Source: Pseudomonas huaxiensis (GTDB taxonomy: Bacteria > Pseudomonadota > Gammaproteobacteria > Pseudomonadales > Pseudomonadaceae). Taken from it: a DNA stretch of 64,000 nt. The notes beneath the pieces are model-generated. The model had not been told where the DNA came from, did not search any database, and worked only from the letters and a program-made list of their open reading frames with translations. Made by a program: the position numbers and the translations under genes. The stretch is from contig NZ_QKVL01000008.1 in NCBI RefSeq assembly GCF_003231275.1, positions 62,001 through 126,000 on the forward strand. Direction: 5' to 3'. Shown here piece after piece: positions 31,978-42,704 of this stretch. Each line of letters starts with the position of its first letter. The first letter of the stretch is position 1.

Positions 31978-33195
31978 TCACACGCCTTTGGTCGACGGCA
32001 ACAGAATCGTCAGGATCCCCAGCAACGGCAGGTACGAGCACAAGGTGTACACCTCATTGATGCCGTGGATATCCGCCAGATACCCGAGCAGCGCCGCGCC
32101 AATCCCGCCGAAGCCGAACATCAGGCCGAAGAAAATCCCCGCAATCATCCCCACATTGCCCGGCACCAGTTCCTGCGCATACACCACGATGGCCGAGAAC
32201 GCCGAGGCCATGATGAAGCCGATCACCACGCTCAGCACGCTGGTCCAGAACAGGTCCACGTAGGGCAGCGCCAGGGTGAACGGTGCGGCGCCAAGGATCG
32301 AGAACCAGATCACCGCCTTGCGGCCGATGCGGTCACCGATCGGCCCGCCGAAGAAGGTGCCTGCCGCAACCGCGCCGAGGAACAGGAACAGGTAGAGCTG
32401 CGAACTGGCCACCGACAGGTCGAATTTCTCGATCAGGTAGAAGGTGAAGTAGCTGGTGAAGCTGGTCATGTAGAAGTATTTGGAGAACACCAGCAGTGCC
32501 AGCACCACCAGGGCGAAGGTCACCCGGCCTTTCGACAGACCGTGGGTGGCCTGGCTGCCAGCCTTGAGCTTGAACAGCGTCAGGTGCTCGCGGTACCAGC
32601 GGCTCAGACCGTAGAGCACGCCGATGGCGAACAGCGCGAACAAAGCGAACCAGGCAGTGTGGCCCTGGCCATAAGGAATGATGATCGCCGCTGCCAGCAA
32701 CGGGCCGAAGGCGCTGCCGGCATTGCCGCCGACCTGAAAGGTCGATTGCGCCAGGCCGTAGCGGCCGCCCGAGGCCAGCCGGGCGATACGCGAGGCCTCC
32801 GGGTGGAAGGTCGACGAGCCGATGCCGACCAGCGCCGAGGCGAGCAGGATCGACTCGAAACTGCCGACGAAGGCCAGCAACAGGATGCCGATCAGCGTGC
32901 AGATCGACCCCGTCGGCAGCAGCCAGGGCTTGGGATGACGGTCGGTGTGGTAACCGACCCAGGGTTGCAGTAGCGAGGCAGTGAGCTGGAAGGTCAGGGT
33001 GATCAGGCCGATCTGGGTGAAGCTCAGGCCGTAGTTGGCCTTGAGGATCGGGTAGATCGACGGCAGCACCGCCTGGATCAAGTCATTGATCAGGTGGGCG
33101 AGGGCGCAGGCGCCGATCACGCGCATGACCAAGGGGCTGGCCTGGCTCGCGACCGATGCGGTGGAGAAGGATGACGCGGTGGTACTGGTGGACAT
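31978..33195 (-). CDS. MFS efflux transporter, fosmidomycin-resistance (Fsr) type
   Basis: 405 residues with twelve helices. ACALAHLINDLIQAVLPSIYPILKANYGLSFTQIGLITLTFQLTASLLQPWVGYHTDRHPKPW is the typical Fsr N-terminus, and KYFYMTSFTSYFTFYLIEKFDLS the family centre. GGAAGG precedes the ATG at 33195. Fsr proteins export fosmidomycin or related compounds; physiological cargo in Pseudomonas is unknown. Divergent from an AraC regulator across 163 bases, which likely controls it. Confidence 0.88.
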   Translation of the reverse strand: MSTSTTASSFSTASVASQASPLVMRVIGACALAHLINDLIQAVLPSIYPILKANYGLSFTQIGLITLTFQLTASLLQPWVGYHTDRHPKPWLLPTGSICTLIGILLLAFVGSFESILLASALVGIGSSTFHPEASRIARLASGGRYGLAQSTFQVGGNAGSAFGPLLAAAIIIPYGQGHTAWFALFALFAIGVLYGLSRWYREHLTLFKLKAGSQATHGLSKGRVTFALVVLALLVFSKYFYMTSFTSYFTFYLIEKFDLSVASSQLYLFLFLGAVAAGTFFGGPIGDRIGRKAVIWFSILGAAPFTLALPYVDLFWTSVLSVVIGFIMASAFSAIVVYAQELVPGNVGMIAGIFFGLMFGFGGIGAALLGYLADIHGINEVYTLCSYLPLLGILTILLPSTKGV

Positions 33196-33358
33196 GCTGG
33201 ACCTTCCGGGGCAAGGCGCGGCGCATTCGCTGCCGGCACTGCGGCCAGCGAAAAAATGCGCTCACGGGGGTTCAGGATCGAGTGACGCGAGGGCTATGCT
33301 AGGCGCCGGGTGAATGCCTGTCTCACGCGATTCGGGAGACGACTGTCGAGAAAAGGGC

Positions 33359-34135
33359 ATGATGATCAGACCACTGGATGAATTTCTCCGCGCCATCGAC
33401 CAGGCCGACTGGACGCTCAGCAGCAGCGCCACCGACTACCCGGAAAACTGGCAGATCCCGCCGCACGCCCATGAAAAGCATCAACTGATCTACGCCATCG
33501 AGGGCGTGATGGTGGTGCGTTCGGCACACAGCCAGTGGACCGTGCCGCCAAGCCGCGGCATCTGGATGCCCAAGGGGCAAGTGCACTCGATCCGCTGCGT
33601 CGGCGCAGTGAAGATGCGCAGCGTGTTCGTCCAGCCTGACGGGCAATTCGACCTCCCCGCGCAAACCTGCGCGGTGAGCGTTTCTCCCTTGCTCAGTGAA
33701 TTGATCAAAGTCTCGGTGGCCATGCGTCACCCGCACGCGCCGGACTCCCGCGAGGCGCGGGTGATGCGCCTGATTCTCGACGAACTGGAGATACTTCCGA
33801 CCTTGCCACTGAACCTGCCGCAACCCAGCGATCCGCGGTTGTGCACGGTCTGCGCGGCGCTGCAGCACAACCCCGGTGACAGTTCTACCCTGGCGGACTG
33901 GAGCGCGCACCTGAGCCTCGACGAGAAAACCATCCAGCGCCTGTTTCGCAAGGAAACCGGCATGACCTTCGGCCAGTGGCGCCAGCAGGCGCGGTTGCTG
34001 CTGGCACTGGAGCGGATTGCGGTGGGCGAGAAGATCATCGATGTCGCAGGTGAGCTGGGCTATGACAGCCCGAGCGCGTTCGCAGCGATGTTCAGGAAGC
34101 ACTTCGGGCGTACACCGAGTCAGTTTTTTCGTTAA
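33359..34135 (+). CDS. AraC family transcriptional regulator with cupin-type sensor
   Basis: 258 residues. N-terminal cupin-like arm (PHAHEKHQLIYAIEGVMVVRS, PPSRGIWMPKGQVHSIRC) and C-terminal double helix-turn-helix (STLADWSAHLSLDEKTIQRLFRKETGMTFGQWRQQARLLLALERIAVGEKIIDVAGELGYDSPSAFAAMFRKHFGRTPSQFF). The start is ATG 33359, with a possible alternative one codon later. Divergent from the Fsr-like gene, and likely its activator. Confidence 0.9.
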   Translation: MMIRPLDEFLRAIDQADWTLSSSATDYPENWQIPPHAHEKHQLIYAIEGVMVVRSAHSQWTVPPSRGIWMPKGQVHSIRCVGAVKMRSVFVQPDGQFDLPAQTCAVSVSPLLSELIKVSVAMRHPHAPDSREARVMRLILDELEILPTLPLNLPQPSDPRLCTVCAALQHNPGDSSTLADWSAHLSLDEKTIQRLFRKETGMTFGQWRQQARLLLALERIAVGEKIIDVAGELGYDSPSAFAAMFRKHFGRTPSQFFR

Positions 34136-34295
34136 ACGCAGAACCTGATTCAGCACGTTTCGTGAATCTTGATATTCCATTCGTTGCATTGATGCTCTAT
34201 TCGCATTGAATGATGCTTCCTGGCAGGCCGGCCCTTCACCCGGGGCCGCGCACCGTGTTTGCGGACACGCATAACAATCACTCGCGAGAGCTGCC

Positions 34296-35717
34296 ATGAA
34301 CCGCCCGAGAACCCTCTACGACAAGCACATCGATTCCCACACCGTCTGCCCCCTCGACGACCACGGCCATGTGCTGCTGTACATCGACCGCCAGGTGGCC
34401 AACGAGTACACCAGCCCGCAAGCGTTCAGCGGTTTGCGCGAGGCGGGCCGCTCGGTGTGGCGACCTTCGGCGACGCTGTGTGTGGTCGACCACGTCAACC
34501 CGACAACACCGCAGCGCAGCGCGGCGATGGCGGATGCCGGTGGGGCGCGGCAGGTTTCATATTTCGCGGAAAACTGCCGGGACTTCGGTATCGAGCTGTT
34601 CGATGTGCTGGACAAGCGCCAGGGCATCGAGCATGTGGTAGCGCCGGAGCAAGGCTTCATCCTGCCGGGCATGGTGGTCGCGGCCGGCGACAGCCACACC
34701 ACCACCTATGGTGCACTGGGGGCGTTTGGCTTCGGCATCGGCACGTCGGAAATCGAACACCTGCTGGCGACCCAGACCCTGGTCTACAAGCGCCTGAAAA
34801 CCCTGCGCGTCACCGTGCGCGGCGTGCTGGGGCTGGGGGTGACGTCCAAGGACATCATCATGGCCCTGATCCGTCGCATCGGCGCCGCCGGGGCCACTGG
34901 TTACGCCATCGAATTCGCCGGGCCGGCCATTGATGCCCTGAGCGTTGAAGCACGCATGACCATCTGCAACATGGCGGTGGAAGCGGGGGCGCGAGGAGCC
35001 TTCATGGCGCCGGACGACAAAGTGTTCGCCTACCTCAAGGACAAGCCCCGGGCCCCGCGCGGCGCCCTGTGGGAGCGGGCCGTGGCGCGCTGGCGCGAGC
35101 TGTACAGCGACCCCGGCGCGGTGTTCGACCGCGAGGTCGAAGTGGATGCCGCGGCACTGGAACCGATGGTCACCTGGGGCACCAGCCCGGACCAGGCCGC
35201 GCCCATCGGCGAGCGAGTACCTGACCCAACCCTGGAGAGCGACCTTATTCGCCGCCAGGACCTGCAACGGGCACTGCGCTACATGGGGCTGGAGGCGGGG
35301 ACGCGGTTGAATGAAATTGCGATCAGCCACGCCTTCATCGGTTCCTGCACCAATGCACGCATCGAAGACCTGCGCGACGTTGCGCGGGTGGTACGCGGGC
35401 GCAAGGTCGCGGCCACGGTGCGGGCGATGATCGTGCCCGGCTCGACCCTGGTCCGTGCCCAGGCGGAAGCCGAGGGTTTGGCGCAGGTGTTCCGCGAGGC
35501 CGGCTTCGAGTGGCGGCAGTCCGGCTGCTCCATGTGCCTGGCGATGAATGACGACGTACTGGCCGCCGGCGACCGTTGTGCCTCAAGTACCAACCGCAAT
35601 TTCGAGGGCCGCCAGGGCGCCGGAGCGCGCACGCACCTGATGAGCCCGGCCATGGTCGCCGCCGCTGCGGTCAGCGGCTATCTGACCGACGTTCGCCACT
35701 TCGCCCTGGAGGCCTGA
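34296..35717 (+). CDS. leuC: LeuC-type dehydratase large subunit (3-isopropylmalate dehydratase family paralogue)
   Basis: 473 residues. [4Fe-4S] ligands C351 (GSCTNARIED), C411 and C414 (GCSMCLAMNDD); substrate-side motif AAGDSHTTTYGALGAFGFGIGTSE; NFEGRQGAG near the end. The start ATG begins MNRPRTLYDKHID, close to the standard LeuC N-terminus but with a run (CPLDDHGHVLLYIDRQVANEYTSPQ) unlike the usual enzyme. It is followed directly by its small subunit but not by leuB, and an AraC gene precedes it. The chromosome likely has the biosynthetic leuCDB elsewhere, so this pair may act on another 2-alkylmalate or citraconate-like acid. Confidence 0.85.
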   Translation: MNRPRTLYDKHIDSHTVCPLDDHGHVLLYIDRQVANEYTSPQAFSGLREAGRSVWRPSATLCVVDHVNPTTPQRSAAMADAGGARQVSYFAENCRDFGIELFDVLDKRQGIEHVVAPEQGFILPGMVVAAGDSHTTTYGALGAFGFGIGTSEIEHLLATQTLVYKRLKTLRVTVRGVLGLGVTSKDIIMALIRRIGAAGATGYAIEFAGPAIDALSVEARMTICNMAVEAGARGAFMAPDDKVFAYLKDKPRAPRGALWERAVARWRELYSDPGAVFDREVEVDAAALEPMVTWGTSPDQAAPIGERVPDPTLESDLIRRQDLQRALRYMGLEAGTRLNEIAISHAFIGSCTNARIEDLRDVARVVRGRKVAATVRAMIVPGSTLVRAQAEAEGLAQVFREAGFEWRQSGCSMCLAMNDDVLAAGDRCASSTNRNFEGRQGAGARTHLMSPAMVAAAAVSGYLTDVRHFALEA

Positions 35718-35718
35718 C

Positions 35719-36327
35719 ATGCAACCTTTCGATAGCGTCTGCGGCACGGCCGCGCCCTTGCTCGCCGCCAACGTCGACACCGATGTGATCATGCCCAAGC
35801 AGTTCCTCAAGGGGATCGACCGCGCCGGGCTGGACCGTGGTGTGTTCTTCGACCTGCGCTTCCTCCCTGATGGTCAGCCCGACCCGGCATTCGTGCTGAA
35901 TCAGGCACCCTGGCAGTGGTCACGGTTTCTGGTGGTGGGGCCGAATTTCGGCTGCGGTTCGAGTCGTGAACACGCTGTGTGGGGGCTCAAGCAGCTCGGG
36001 ATACGAGCCCTGATCGGCAGCAGTTTCGCCGGGATCTTTTTCGACAACTGCCAGCGCAATGGTGTGTTGCTGATCCAGTTGCCGGAAGCGCAGGTGCAGG
36101 AGATCGGCGCGATGGTGGGAGCGGCGGGGGAGGCTGAAATCTGCATTGATCTGCCGGAGCAGGAGATTCGCCTGCGCAACGGGCAGACCATCGGTTTCGA
36201 GATCGACCGGCTGCGCAAGGAGTCGCTGGTGCTGGGACTGGATGCGATCGGCAGCACCTTGCAGCGGACGGCGCAGATCCGGGACTTCGAGGCGGCGCAT
36301 TTGCGGGCCAATCCGTGGCTGGCGTGA
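35719..36327 (+). CDS. leuD: LeuD-type dehydratase small subunit
   Basis: 202 residues with the aconitase small-subunit (swivel) signatures ANVDTDVIMPKQFLKGIDRAGL, VVGPNFGCGSSREHAVWGLKQLGIRALIGSSFAGIFFDNCQRNGVLLIQLP. Starts two bases after the large-subunit stop. Together they form a hydro-lyase; the substrate of this second copy cannot be read from sequence. Confidence 0.87.
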   Translation: MQPFDSVCGTAAPLLAANVDTDVIMPKQFLKGIDRAGLDRGVFFDLRFLPDGQPDPAFVLNQAPWQWSRFLVVGPNFGCGSSREHAVWGLKQLGIRALIGSSFAGIFFDNCQRNGVLLIQLPEAQVQEIGAMVGAAGEAEICIDLPEQEIRLRNGQTIGFEIDRLRKESLVLGLDAIGSTLQRTAQIRDFEAAHLRANPWLA

Positions 36328-36662
36328 CGCTCAATATCGACCCAAGGAAAAATGTCTTCCACGGGTAGGAAAACCTCTCCTGGCTGCCAAGCTGTCGCGG
36401 CAGTTGCAGGAGCAGGTGGCGAAGGTGGTGATTTGAGTCGGGGTGAGGGTTTATACGGCGAATCGCTGGCAAGCCAGCGATGCCCCGCGCAAGCGGCGTT
36501 CGGTCTCATTCCGGGACCGTACACCTAGAGATCAGTCGGCTGACACTTGGTGACAGGCACTCATGGCCTTTGCCCAATATCTCTTCGACCCAAACACCTT
36601 CCCTAACTCCCACAAACCTCATCTAAACTGCCCACCCCACCGCCGCCCACGGACCCCGCGCA
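36328..36662. other. Spacer with a short REP-type hairpin
   Basis: 335 bases between leuD and the CPBP gene. AATCGCTGGCAAGCCAGCGATG (36461-36482) is a short perfect hairpin of the REP type and may end leuCD transcription. No open frame here has coding support. Confidence 0.55.
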
Positions 36663-37394
36663 ATGCTCGAAGAAGGACTTTCCCGCCTAAGCGCCTACCT
36701 GCTCTACCTCACACCCGGTTTCCTGCTCTGCGCCCTGTGGTTCTGGCTCACACCAAAGCACCAGGCGGGCATGCGTATTCTTGTCCTGCTGCTGACCTTC
36801 GTGCTGCTTCGCGACGCGATGACGCCCCAGGGCCTGTGGTCGCTGTCGGATCAGGTCCAGATTGGCTTCATCGCCAACCCGCTGGTGCTGGCCGCGCTGG
36901 GCCTGCTGTCACTGGCGCTGGTCGCTCTGCTGGCACGGGTGGCGCCGGAGTTGTGGGCGCTGTTGGTCTGGCGCAGGGGAAATGCTGGCCTTGGGCTGTT
37001 CCTCGGCCTGTTGGCCGGTCTCGTCATCGGCCTGCCGTTGCGGCTGTATCAGGGCAATGGATTCGAAGCCGGCGGCCTCTGGTTCGGCGGCTTGCTGATG
37101 CTGGCGTACGGCGGCAACGCACTGGAAGAAGTGCTGTGTCGCGGGATGCTGCAAGGTCACCTGGAACAGCACACCAGCGCCCTGCGCGCTGCCCTCGGCA
37201 GCGCCGTCGCTTTCGCCGCCTGCCACGCGTTTCTGGCCCTGAGCGTCACGCAAGTGGGCTGGCCAATTCTGGCGTTCACCTTGATCGAGGGCCTGGTCTG
37301 CGCACTGCTGCGGATGCGCTACGGCATCCTCGCGGCCATCGCGGCGCACGGCACGGCGATCCTGTTGATCGCGGTGCCGATGAGCCAGGGCTGA
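36663..37394 (+). CDS. CPBP family intramembrane metalloprotease
   Basis: 243 residues, eight hydrophobic segments. Active-site motif 1 is EEVLCRG (E155, E156, R160) and H188 in FAACHAFL is the second motif, with a final His in AAHGTAILL. CPBP (ABI-like) proteins are Rce1-related membrane proteases; bacterial roles include processing of membrane or exported peptides. It is convergent with the LysR gene 12 bases away. No obvious substrate gene beside it. Confidence 0.85.
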   Translation: MLEEGLSRLSAYLLYLTPGFLLCALWFWLTPKHQAGMRILVLLLTFVLLRDAMTPQGLWSLSDQVQIGFIANPLVLAALGLLSLALVALLARVAPELWALLVWRRGNAGLGLFLGLLAGLVIGLPLRLYQGNGFEAGGLWFGGLLMLAYGGNALEEVLCRGMLQGHLEQHTSALRAALGSAVAFAACHAFLALSVTQVGWPILAFTLIEGLVCALLRMRYGILAAIAAHGTAILLIAVPMSQG

Positions 37395-37406
37395 AGCGGC
37401 CCAGAT

Positions 37407-38276
37407 TTATGGCGCAACGGTCGCCGCCAACGCCTCCCGCAACCACTGGCTGAACGCCCGGGTCATCGCGCTTTTTTCGCTGTCCTGATGAATCAGGCAC
37501 GCCCATGTCGCCCCGGCCACGCTGCGTTCGCTCAGCGGCTGCAGCAAGCCTTTTTCCCGCGCCCGCGCCGCCAGCAACTGGCTGACCAGGGCGATCCCGT
37601 GACCCTCGCAGGCGGCATCCAGCAGTAGCCCCGGATCGGAGAAGTTCAGGCCGTTGCCGCGTTGGCCGACATCCTCGCCACCCAATACCTGCCAGCGGCT
37701 CCAGTCCATGTTGCGCTCGCCATGCAGGGTGGTGCGCTGCGCAGGCGGCTGGTCGATCAGGTCGGGGTGGCAGGCCGGATACAGCCGGTCGTCGAACAGC
37801 GGCTGATAGCTGCATTCCACCTGCGGTTCGAGGTCATCGCGCAGGCTCAGGTCGATGGTCTGGGTGGCCATGTCCGGCGCTTCGAAGGTGGTGAACAGCC
37901 ACAGATCCACCTCCGGGTGCTGGCGATGGAAGTCACCCAGACGCGGTAGCAGCCAGTGGCGAGCGAAGGCCGGCGTGGTGTTGACCACCAGTTGGTTGGG
38001 TTTGCGGTACTGCTCCAGGCGGCGGATACCCACCGACAGGTCCTGCAGCAGCGCCTGGGTGGTGCTGAGCAGGTCGTGGCCGGCATCGGTCAGGCTGACA
38101 CTGCGGCCGGTGCGAAAGAACAGCGGTTGTTCGAGGAAGGTTTCCAGGCTGCGGATCTGCTGGCTGATCGCCGACTGGGTCAGGTGCAGTTCATCCGCAG
38201 CCTTGTGGAAGCTGCCGAGGCGGGCTGCGGCTTCGAAGCCGCGCAGGGCGTTCAATGGGGGCCAGTGTTTCAGCAT
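37407..38276 (-). CDS. LysR family regulator (GcvA-like), divergent from the agmatine operon
   Basis: 289 residues with the GcvA-type N-terminus (MLKHWPPLNALRGFEAAARLGSFHKAADELHLTQSAISQQIRSLETFLEQPLFFRTG). Divergent from the agmatine deiminase gene across 135 bases, so it is the likely regulator of the agmatine operon. Nothing in the sequence shows its ligand; agmatine or N-carbamoylputrescine would be expected. Confidence 0.9.
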   Translation of the reverse strand: MLKHWPPLNALRGFEAAARLGSFHKAADELHLTQSAISQQIRSLETFLEQPLFFRTGRSVSLTDAGHDLLSTTQALLQDLSVGIRRLEQYRKPNQLVVNTTPAFARHWLLPRLGDFHRQHPEVDLWLFTTFEAPDMATQTIDLSLRDDLEPQVECSYQPLFDDRLYPACHPDLIDQPPAQRTTLHGERNMDWSRWQVLGGEDVGQRGNGLNFSDPGLLLDAACEGHGIALVSQLLAARAREKGLLQPLSERSVAGATWACLIHQDSEKSAMTRAFSQWLREALAATVAP

Positions 38277-38411
38277 TATCGATAAGTTCGGCTAATCAGT
38301 TGTGCGCTAAATCTATCGTTTGTTGCGCCGTAGTTGAAGCCATAGCATGAACCCCATTCCGCACTCAGCGGATTTCAGTCATAAAAAATACTTAACTGAA
38401 AGGTGAAAAAC

Positions 38412-39469
38412 ATGCTGTGCAATGGCGTTGGATCGAGCGGCTGGACGATGCCCGCAGAATGGGCTCCTCATGCGGCGACCTGGATGGTCTGGCCGCACAA
38501 CCAGGCGCTGTGGGAAGGCATCTGGGGTGTGACCCTGGCCGATGTGCAGGCGGATTTCGCCCGGGTCGCCAATGCCATTGCCCGCTTCGAACCGGTGAAG
38601 CTGCTGGTTGACCCGAGTGGCCGGGCCAGCGCTGCCGATCTCTGCGGACCCAACGTCGAACTGATCGAACATGCGGTCAATGACAGTTGGTGCCGAGACT
38701 CCGGGCCAAGCTTCGTCTGCCACCCGAAACATGGCCTGGCCGGGGTCAGTTGGCGCTTCAATGCCTGGGGCGGCAAGTCGGCACATGACCTCGACGAAAG
38801 CCTGGCCCGCCGCGTGCTCAATCAGCTCGGCCTGGACTGTTTCGGCACGCCGCTGGCCAACGAAGGCGGTGCCATTCATGTCGATGGCGAAGGCACCCTG
38901 ATCACCACCGAGTCGGTGCTGCTCAACCCCAACCGCAACCCGGGGGTGAGCAAGGCGGAGATGGAAGAGGTTTTCAGCCGCCTGCTGGGGATCACCAAGA
39001 CCATCTGGCTGCCGGGCGATCCCGACTACGTCACTGGCGACATGACTGACGGTCATGTCGATGGCGTCTGCGCCTTTGCCCGCCCCGGCGTGCTGCTGGT
39101 AGACGCGACCCGCGAGCAGGATTCGGTGTACGCCGAAGTGGTGCGGGAAAACCGCCGTGCCCTGGAGCTGGCGCGGGATGCCAAAGGCCGCTCGTTCGAA
39201 CTGATCGAACTGTATGAAGCCAGCGCCGCAGTGGACCCGTCCGCCGAAGTGTTCTGCGCCTCGTACACCAACTTCTACATCGCCAACGGCGCGATCATCA
39301 TGCCGGCCTACGGCATCGACGCCGACCGCGAAGCCGCCCAGGTACTGGCCGCCGCGTTCCCGGGGCGCGAAGTGGTGCCGGTGCAGATCAACCACCTGGC
39401 CCACGGCGGCGGCGGGGTGCACTGCATTACCCAGCAGCAGCCGGCCTGGCCGGTAGCGGGGGTGAAACC

Positions 39470-39473
<4 letters not shown>
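38412..39473 (+). CDS. aguA: Agmatine deiminase (cytoplasmic copy)
   Basis: 353 residues from the ATG at 38412, which has AAGGTG eight bases before it; a GTG at 38403 is an alternative. Family features: TMPAEWAPHAATWMVWPHN, NDSWCRDSGPSF, LANEGGAIHVDGEGTLITTESVLLNPNRNPG, GDMTDGHVDGVC, and the catalytic C338 in HGGGGVHCITQQQP. It converts agmatine to N-carbamoylputrescine and ammonia. The next gene is N-carbamoylputrescine amidase (ATGA overlap), so putrescine is made directly. The arrangement of deiminase–amidase–binding protein–second deiminase matches what I recall as the agu2ABCA' operon of P. aeruginosa PA14. Confidence 0.92.
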
Positions 39474-40374
<901 letters not shown>

Positions 40375-40378
<4 letters not shown>

Positions 40379-41469
40379 ATCGTCACTGGCTGTGCGCCGC
40401 ATTCCTGGGCCTGGTGGTTGGCACTGCCCAGGCTGACGACCCGGGCAAGACCCTGCGCCTGTACAACTGGGCCGATTACTTTGCCGAAGACACCCTGTCG
40501 CGCTTCACCGCCGAAACCGGGATCAAGGTGATCTACGACGTGATGGACGGCAGCGAGGTGCTGGAGGCCAAGCTGATGACCGCCGGCAGTGGTTACGACC
40601 TGATCTTCCCCGGCGACACCGTGGCCGAACGGCTGATGCGCGCCGGCAGCCTGCAGGCCCTGGACGCTGCGCGGATCACCGCGCTGGCAGATATCGAACC
40701 GGGCCTGCAGCAACTGCGCAAGCACTATCCCCACTCTGCGGGCGCCACCGTGCCGTACACCTGGGGCACCATCGGCCTGACCTACAACGAGGAGATGGTC
40801 CGCCAGCGCCTCGCCGACGCGCCGGTGAACAGCCTCGACCTGCTGTTCAAGCCGGAGCTGGCGGCGAAGTTCGCCGACTGCGGGATTTCCATCATCGATT
40901 CGCCCGACGAAGTGCTGGCGGTGGTGCTCAACTACCTGGGCCGCGAGCCGCGCAGTGCCAAACCGGAAGACCTGGCCGCGGCCAGCGAGTTGTTGCTGAA
41001 GCTGCGGCCCTACATCCGCAAGTTCCAGTCGCAGCCGGTCACCGACCTGGTCAACGGCAACCTGTGCCTGTCCCTCGGCTACAGCGGCGACATGACCCAG
41101 GCCCAGCGCGCCGCCGATGCCGCCGGCAAGCCGGTGCGTTTCCAGTACCGCATCCCGCGCGAGGGCACCACGGTGTGGATGGACAACATGGCGATCCCGG
41201 TGGATGCCAAACACCCGGAATACGCCTACGCCTTCATCAACTTCGTCATGCGCCCGGAGAACATGGCGGCCATCAGCAACTTCACCGGCTACCCGACCTC
41301 CAGCGCCAAGGCGCGACCGCAGGTCGATCCGGCGATGCGCGACAACCCGGATATCTATCCTGATGAAGCGGGCTTCCAGCGCCTGATTCCCGGCAAGGAC
41401 ATCGCGCAGTCGGCGATGCGTGCACGGATGCGCACCTGGACCAAGTTCAAGACCGCCAGCGGCGGTTAG
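40375..41469 (+). CDS. Periplasmic polyamine/agmatine-binding protein (PotF/SpuD type)
   Basis: 364 residues with signal peptide MNRHWLCAAFLGLVVGTAQA and the PotF-like opening KTLRLYNWADYFAEDTLSRF, then DVMDGSEVLEAKLMTAGSGYDLIFPGD and WMDNMAIPVDAKHPEYAYAFINFVM. Binding proteins of this group carry putrescine, spermidine or agmatine to an ABC importer. There are no permease or ATPase genes in the operon, so it would have to share those of another polyamine system. Its place between agmatine enzymes suggests agmatine or putrescine as ligand. Confidence 0.88.
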
Positions 41470-41506
41470 CCCCACGTACCCCCAACTCGAAGTGAGAGAC
41501 AACGAA

Positions 41507-42625
41507 ATGCCGACACGCCGCCAGTTCATCCGGCAGGTTTCCGTGGCCAGCAGCCTGGGCCTGATTGCCAGCAGCGGTTTGCTGCCGTTGCGGGCCTTTG
41601 CCGCAGGAGACGACGACTGGTTCATGCCCGACGAGGGCGAACGTCAGCGCCACGCCTTCATCGCCTTTGGTGCGCAGGAGGCGATCTGGGAAGATTTCAC
41701 CGCCGATGTGCAGGCGGCCCTCGGCCGTATCGCCCGCGCCGTCGCCCGTTACCAGCCGGTGACCGTGCTCTGCCGTGAAGACGAGCGGGAACTGGCCGAG
41801 GAACTGTGTGGCAGCGACAACACCCGGTTCCTGGTCACCGAACTGGACGACATCTGGATGCGCGACATCGGCGCCAACTTCCTCACCACCGAGGAAGGAG
41901 GCCTGACCGCGCTGGACTTCAACTTCAACGGCTGGGGCAACAAACAACGCCATTCCAAGGACGCGCGGGTCGCCGCGTTACTGGCCGGGCAAAGCGGGGC
42001 GAGGCATCTGCGCAGCGAGCTGGTGGGCGAGGGCGGCGGGATCGAAGTGGACGGCCACGGCACCGGGATCATGACCGAGAGCTGCTGGGTCAACGGCAAC
42101 CGCAACCCCGGCTGGAGCCGGGACGACGTGGAAGCGGAACTGAAAGCCTGTCTGGGCTTGCGCAAGATCATCTGGCTGCCGGGCATTCGCGGCAAGGACA
42201 TCACCGATGCCCACGTGGATTTCTACGCCCGCTTCGTTAGCCCCGGCGTGGTGATCGCCAACCTCGATACCGATCCGCAGTCCTATGACCATGAGGTGAC
42301 CCGCGCGCACCTGGAGATCCTGCGCAACGCGACGGATGCGGAGGGCCGCAAGCTCACCGTGCACACCGTGTCGCCACCGCTGAAACCGCGCAAGAGCCCG
42401 TTCAGCCGCAACAACCCGGATTTCGCTGCGGGCTACATCAACTACTTCGTCATCAACGGCGCGGTGATCGCGCCGCAGTTTGGGGATCGTGAGGCGGACA
42501 AGGCGGCGTTTGAATTGCTCTCGGGGCTGTACCCGGACCGGGACATCGTGCAGGTGGAGATCGACGCGATCGCGGCGGGTGGTGGGGGGATTCATTGTGT
42601 GACGCATCAGATGCCTTGGGTATAG
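41507..42625 (+). CDS. Tat-exported second agmatine deiminase
   Basis: 372 residues from the ATG at 41507. The N-terminus PTRRQFIRQVSVASSLGLIA is a twin-arginine signal peptide with likely cleavage after RAFA (about residue 30). The mature protein has agmatine deiminase features: IWMRDIGANF, GEGGGIEVDGHGTGIMTESCWVNGNRNPGW, GKDITDAHVDFYARF, and the catalytic C364 in GGGGIHCVTHQMP. It should deiminate agmatine in the periplasm, while the first copy works in the cytoplasm. Fourth gene of the operon, 37 bases after the binding protein. Confidence 0.9.
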   Translation: MPTRRQFIRQVSVASSLGLIASSGLLPLRAFAAGDDDWFMPDEGERQRHAFIAFGAQEAIWEDFTADVQAALGRIARAVARYQPVTVLCREDERELAEELCGSDNTRFLVTELDDIWMRDIGANFLTTEEGGLTALDFNFNGWGNKQRHSKDARVAALLAGQSGARHLRSELVGEGGGIEVDGHGTGIMTESCWVNGNRNPGWSRDDVEAELKACLGLRKIIWLPGIRGKDITDAHVDFYARFVSPGVVIANLDTDPQSYDHEVTRAHLEILRNATDAEGRKLTVHTVSPPLKPRKSPFSRNNPDFAAGYINYFVINGAVIAPQFGDREADKAAFELLSGLYPDRDIVQVEIDAIAAGGGGIHCVTHQMPWV

Positions 42626-42631
42626 ATTGAC

Positions 42632-42704
42632 CTATCGCGACGGTTCGGCGCCCCGACAAACTCGCTTCTACAGGTGCTGTAGGAGCGAGCTTGCTCGCGA
42701 TGCG
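42632..42704. repeat. REPIN acting as likely bidirectional terminator
   Basis: ATCGCGACGGTTCGGCGCCC with ACTCGCTTCTACAG on the left faces CTGTAGGAGCGAGCTTGCTC on the right. It sits exactly between the convergent stops of the second agmatine deiminase and dsdC, leaving no other sequence. Confidence 0.75.
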
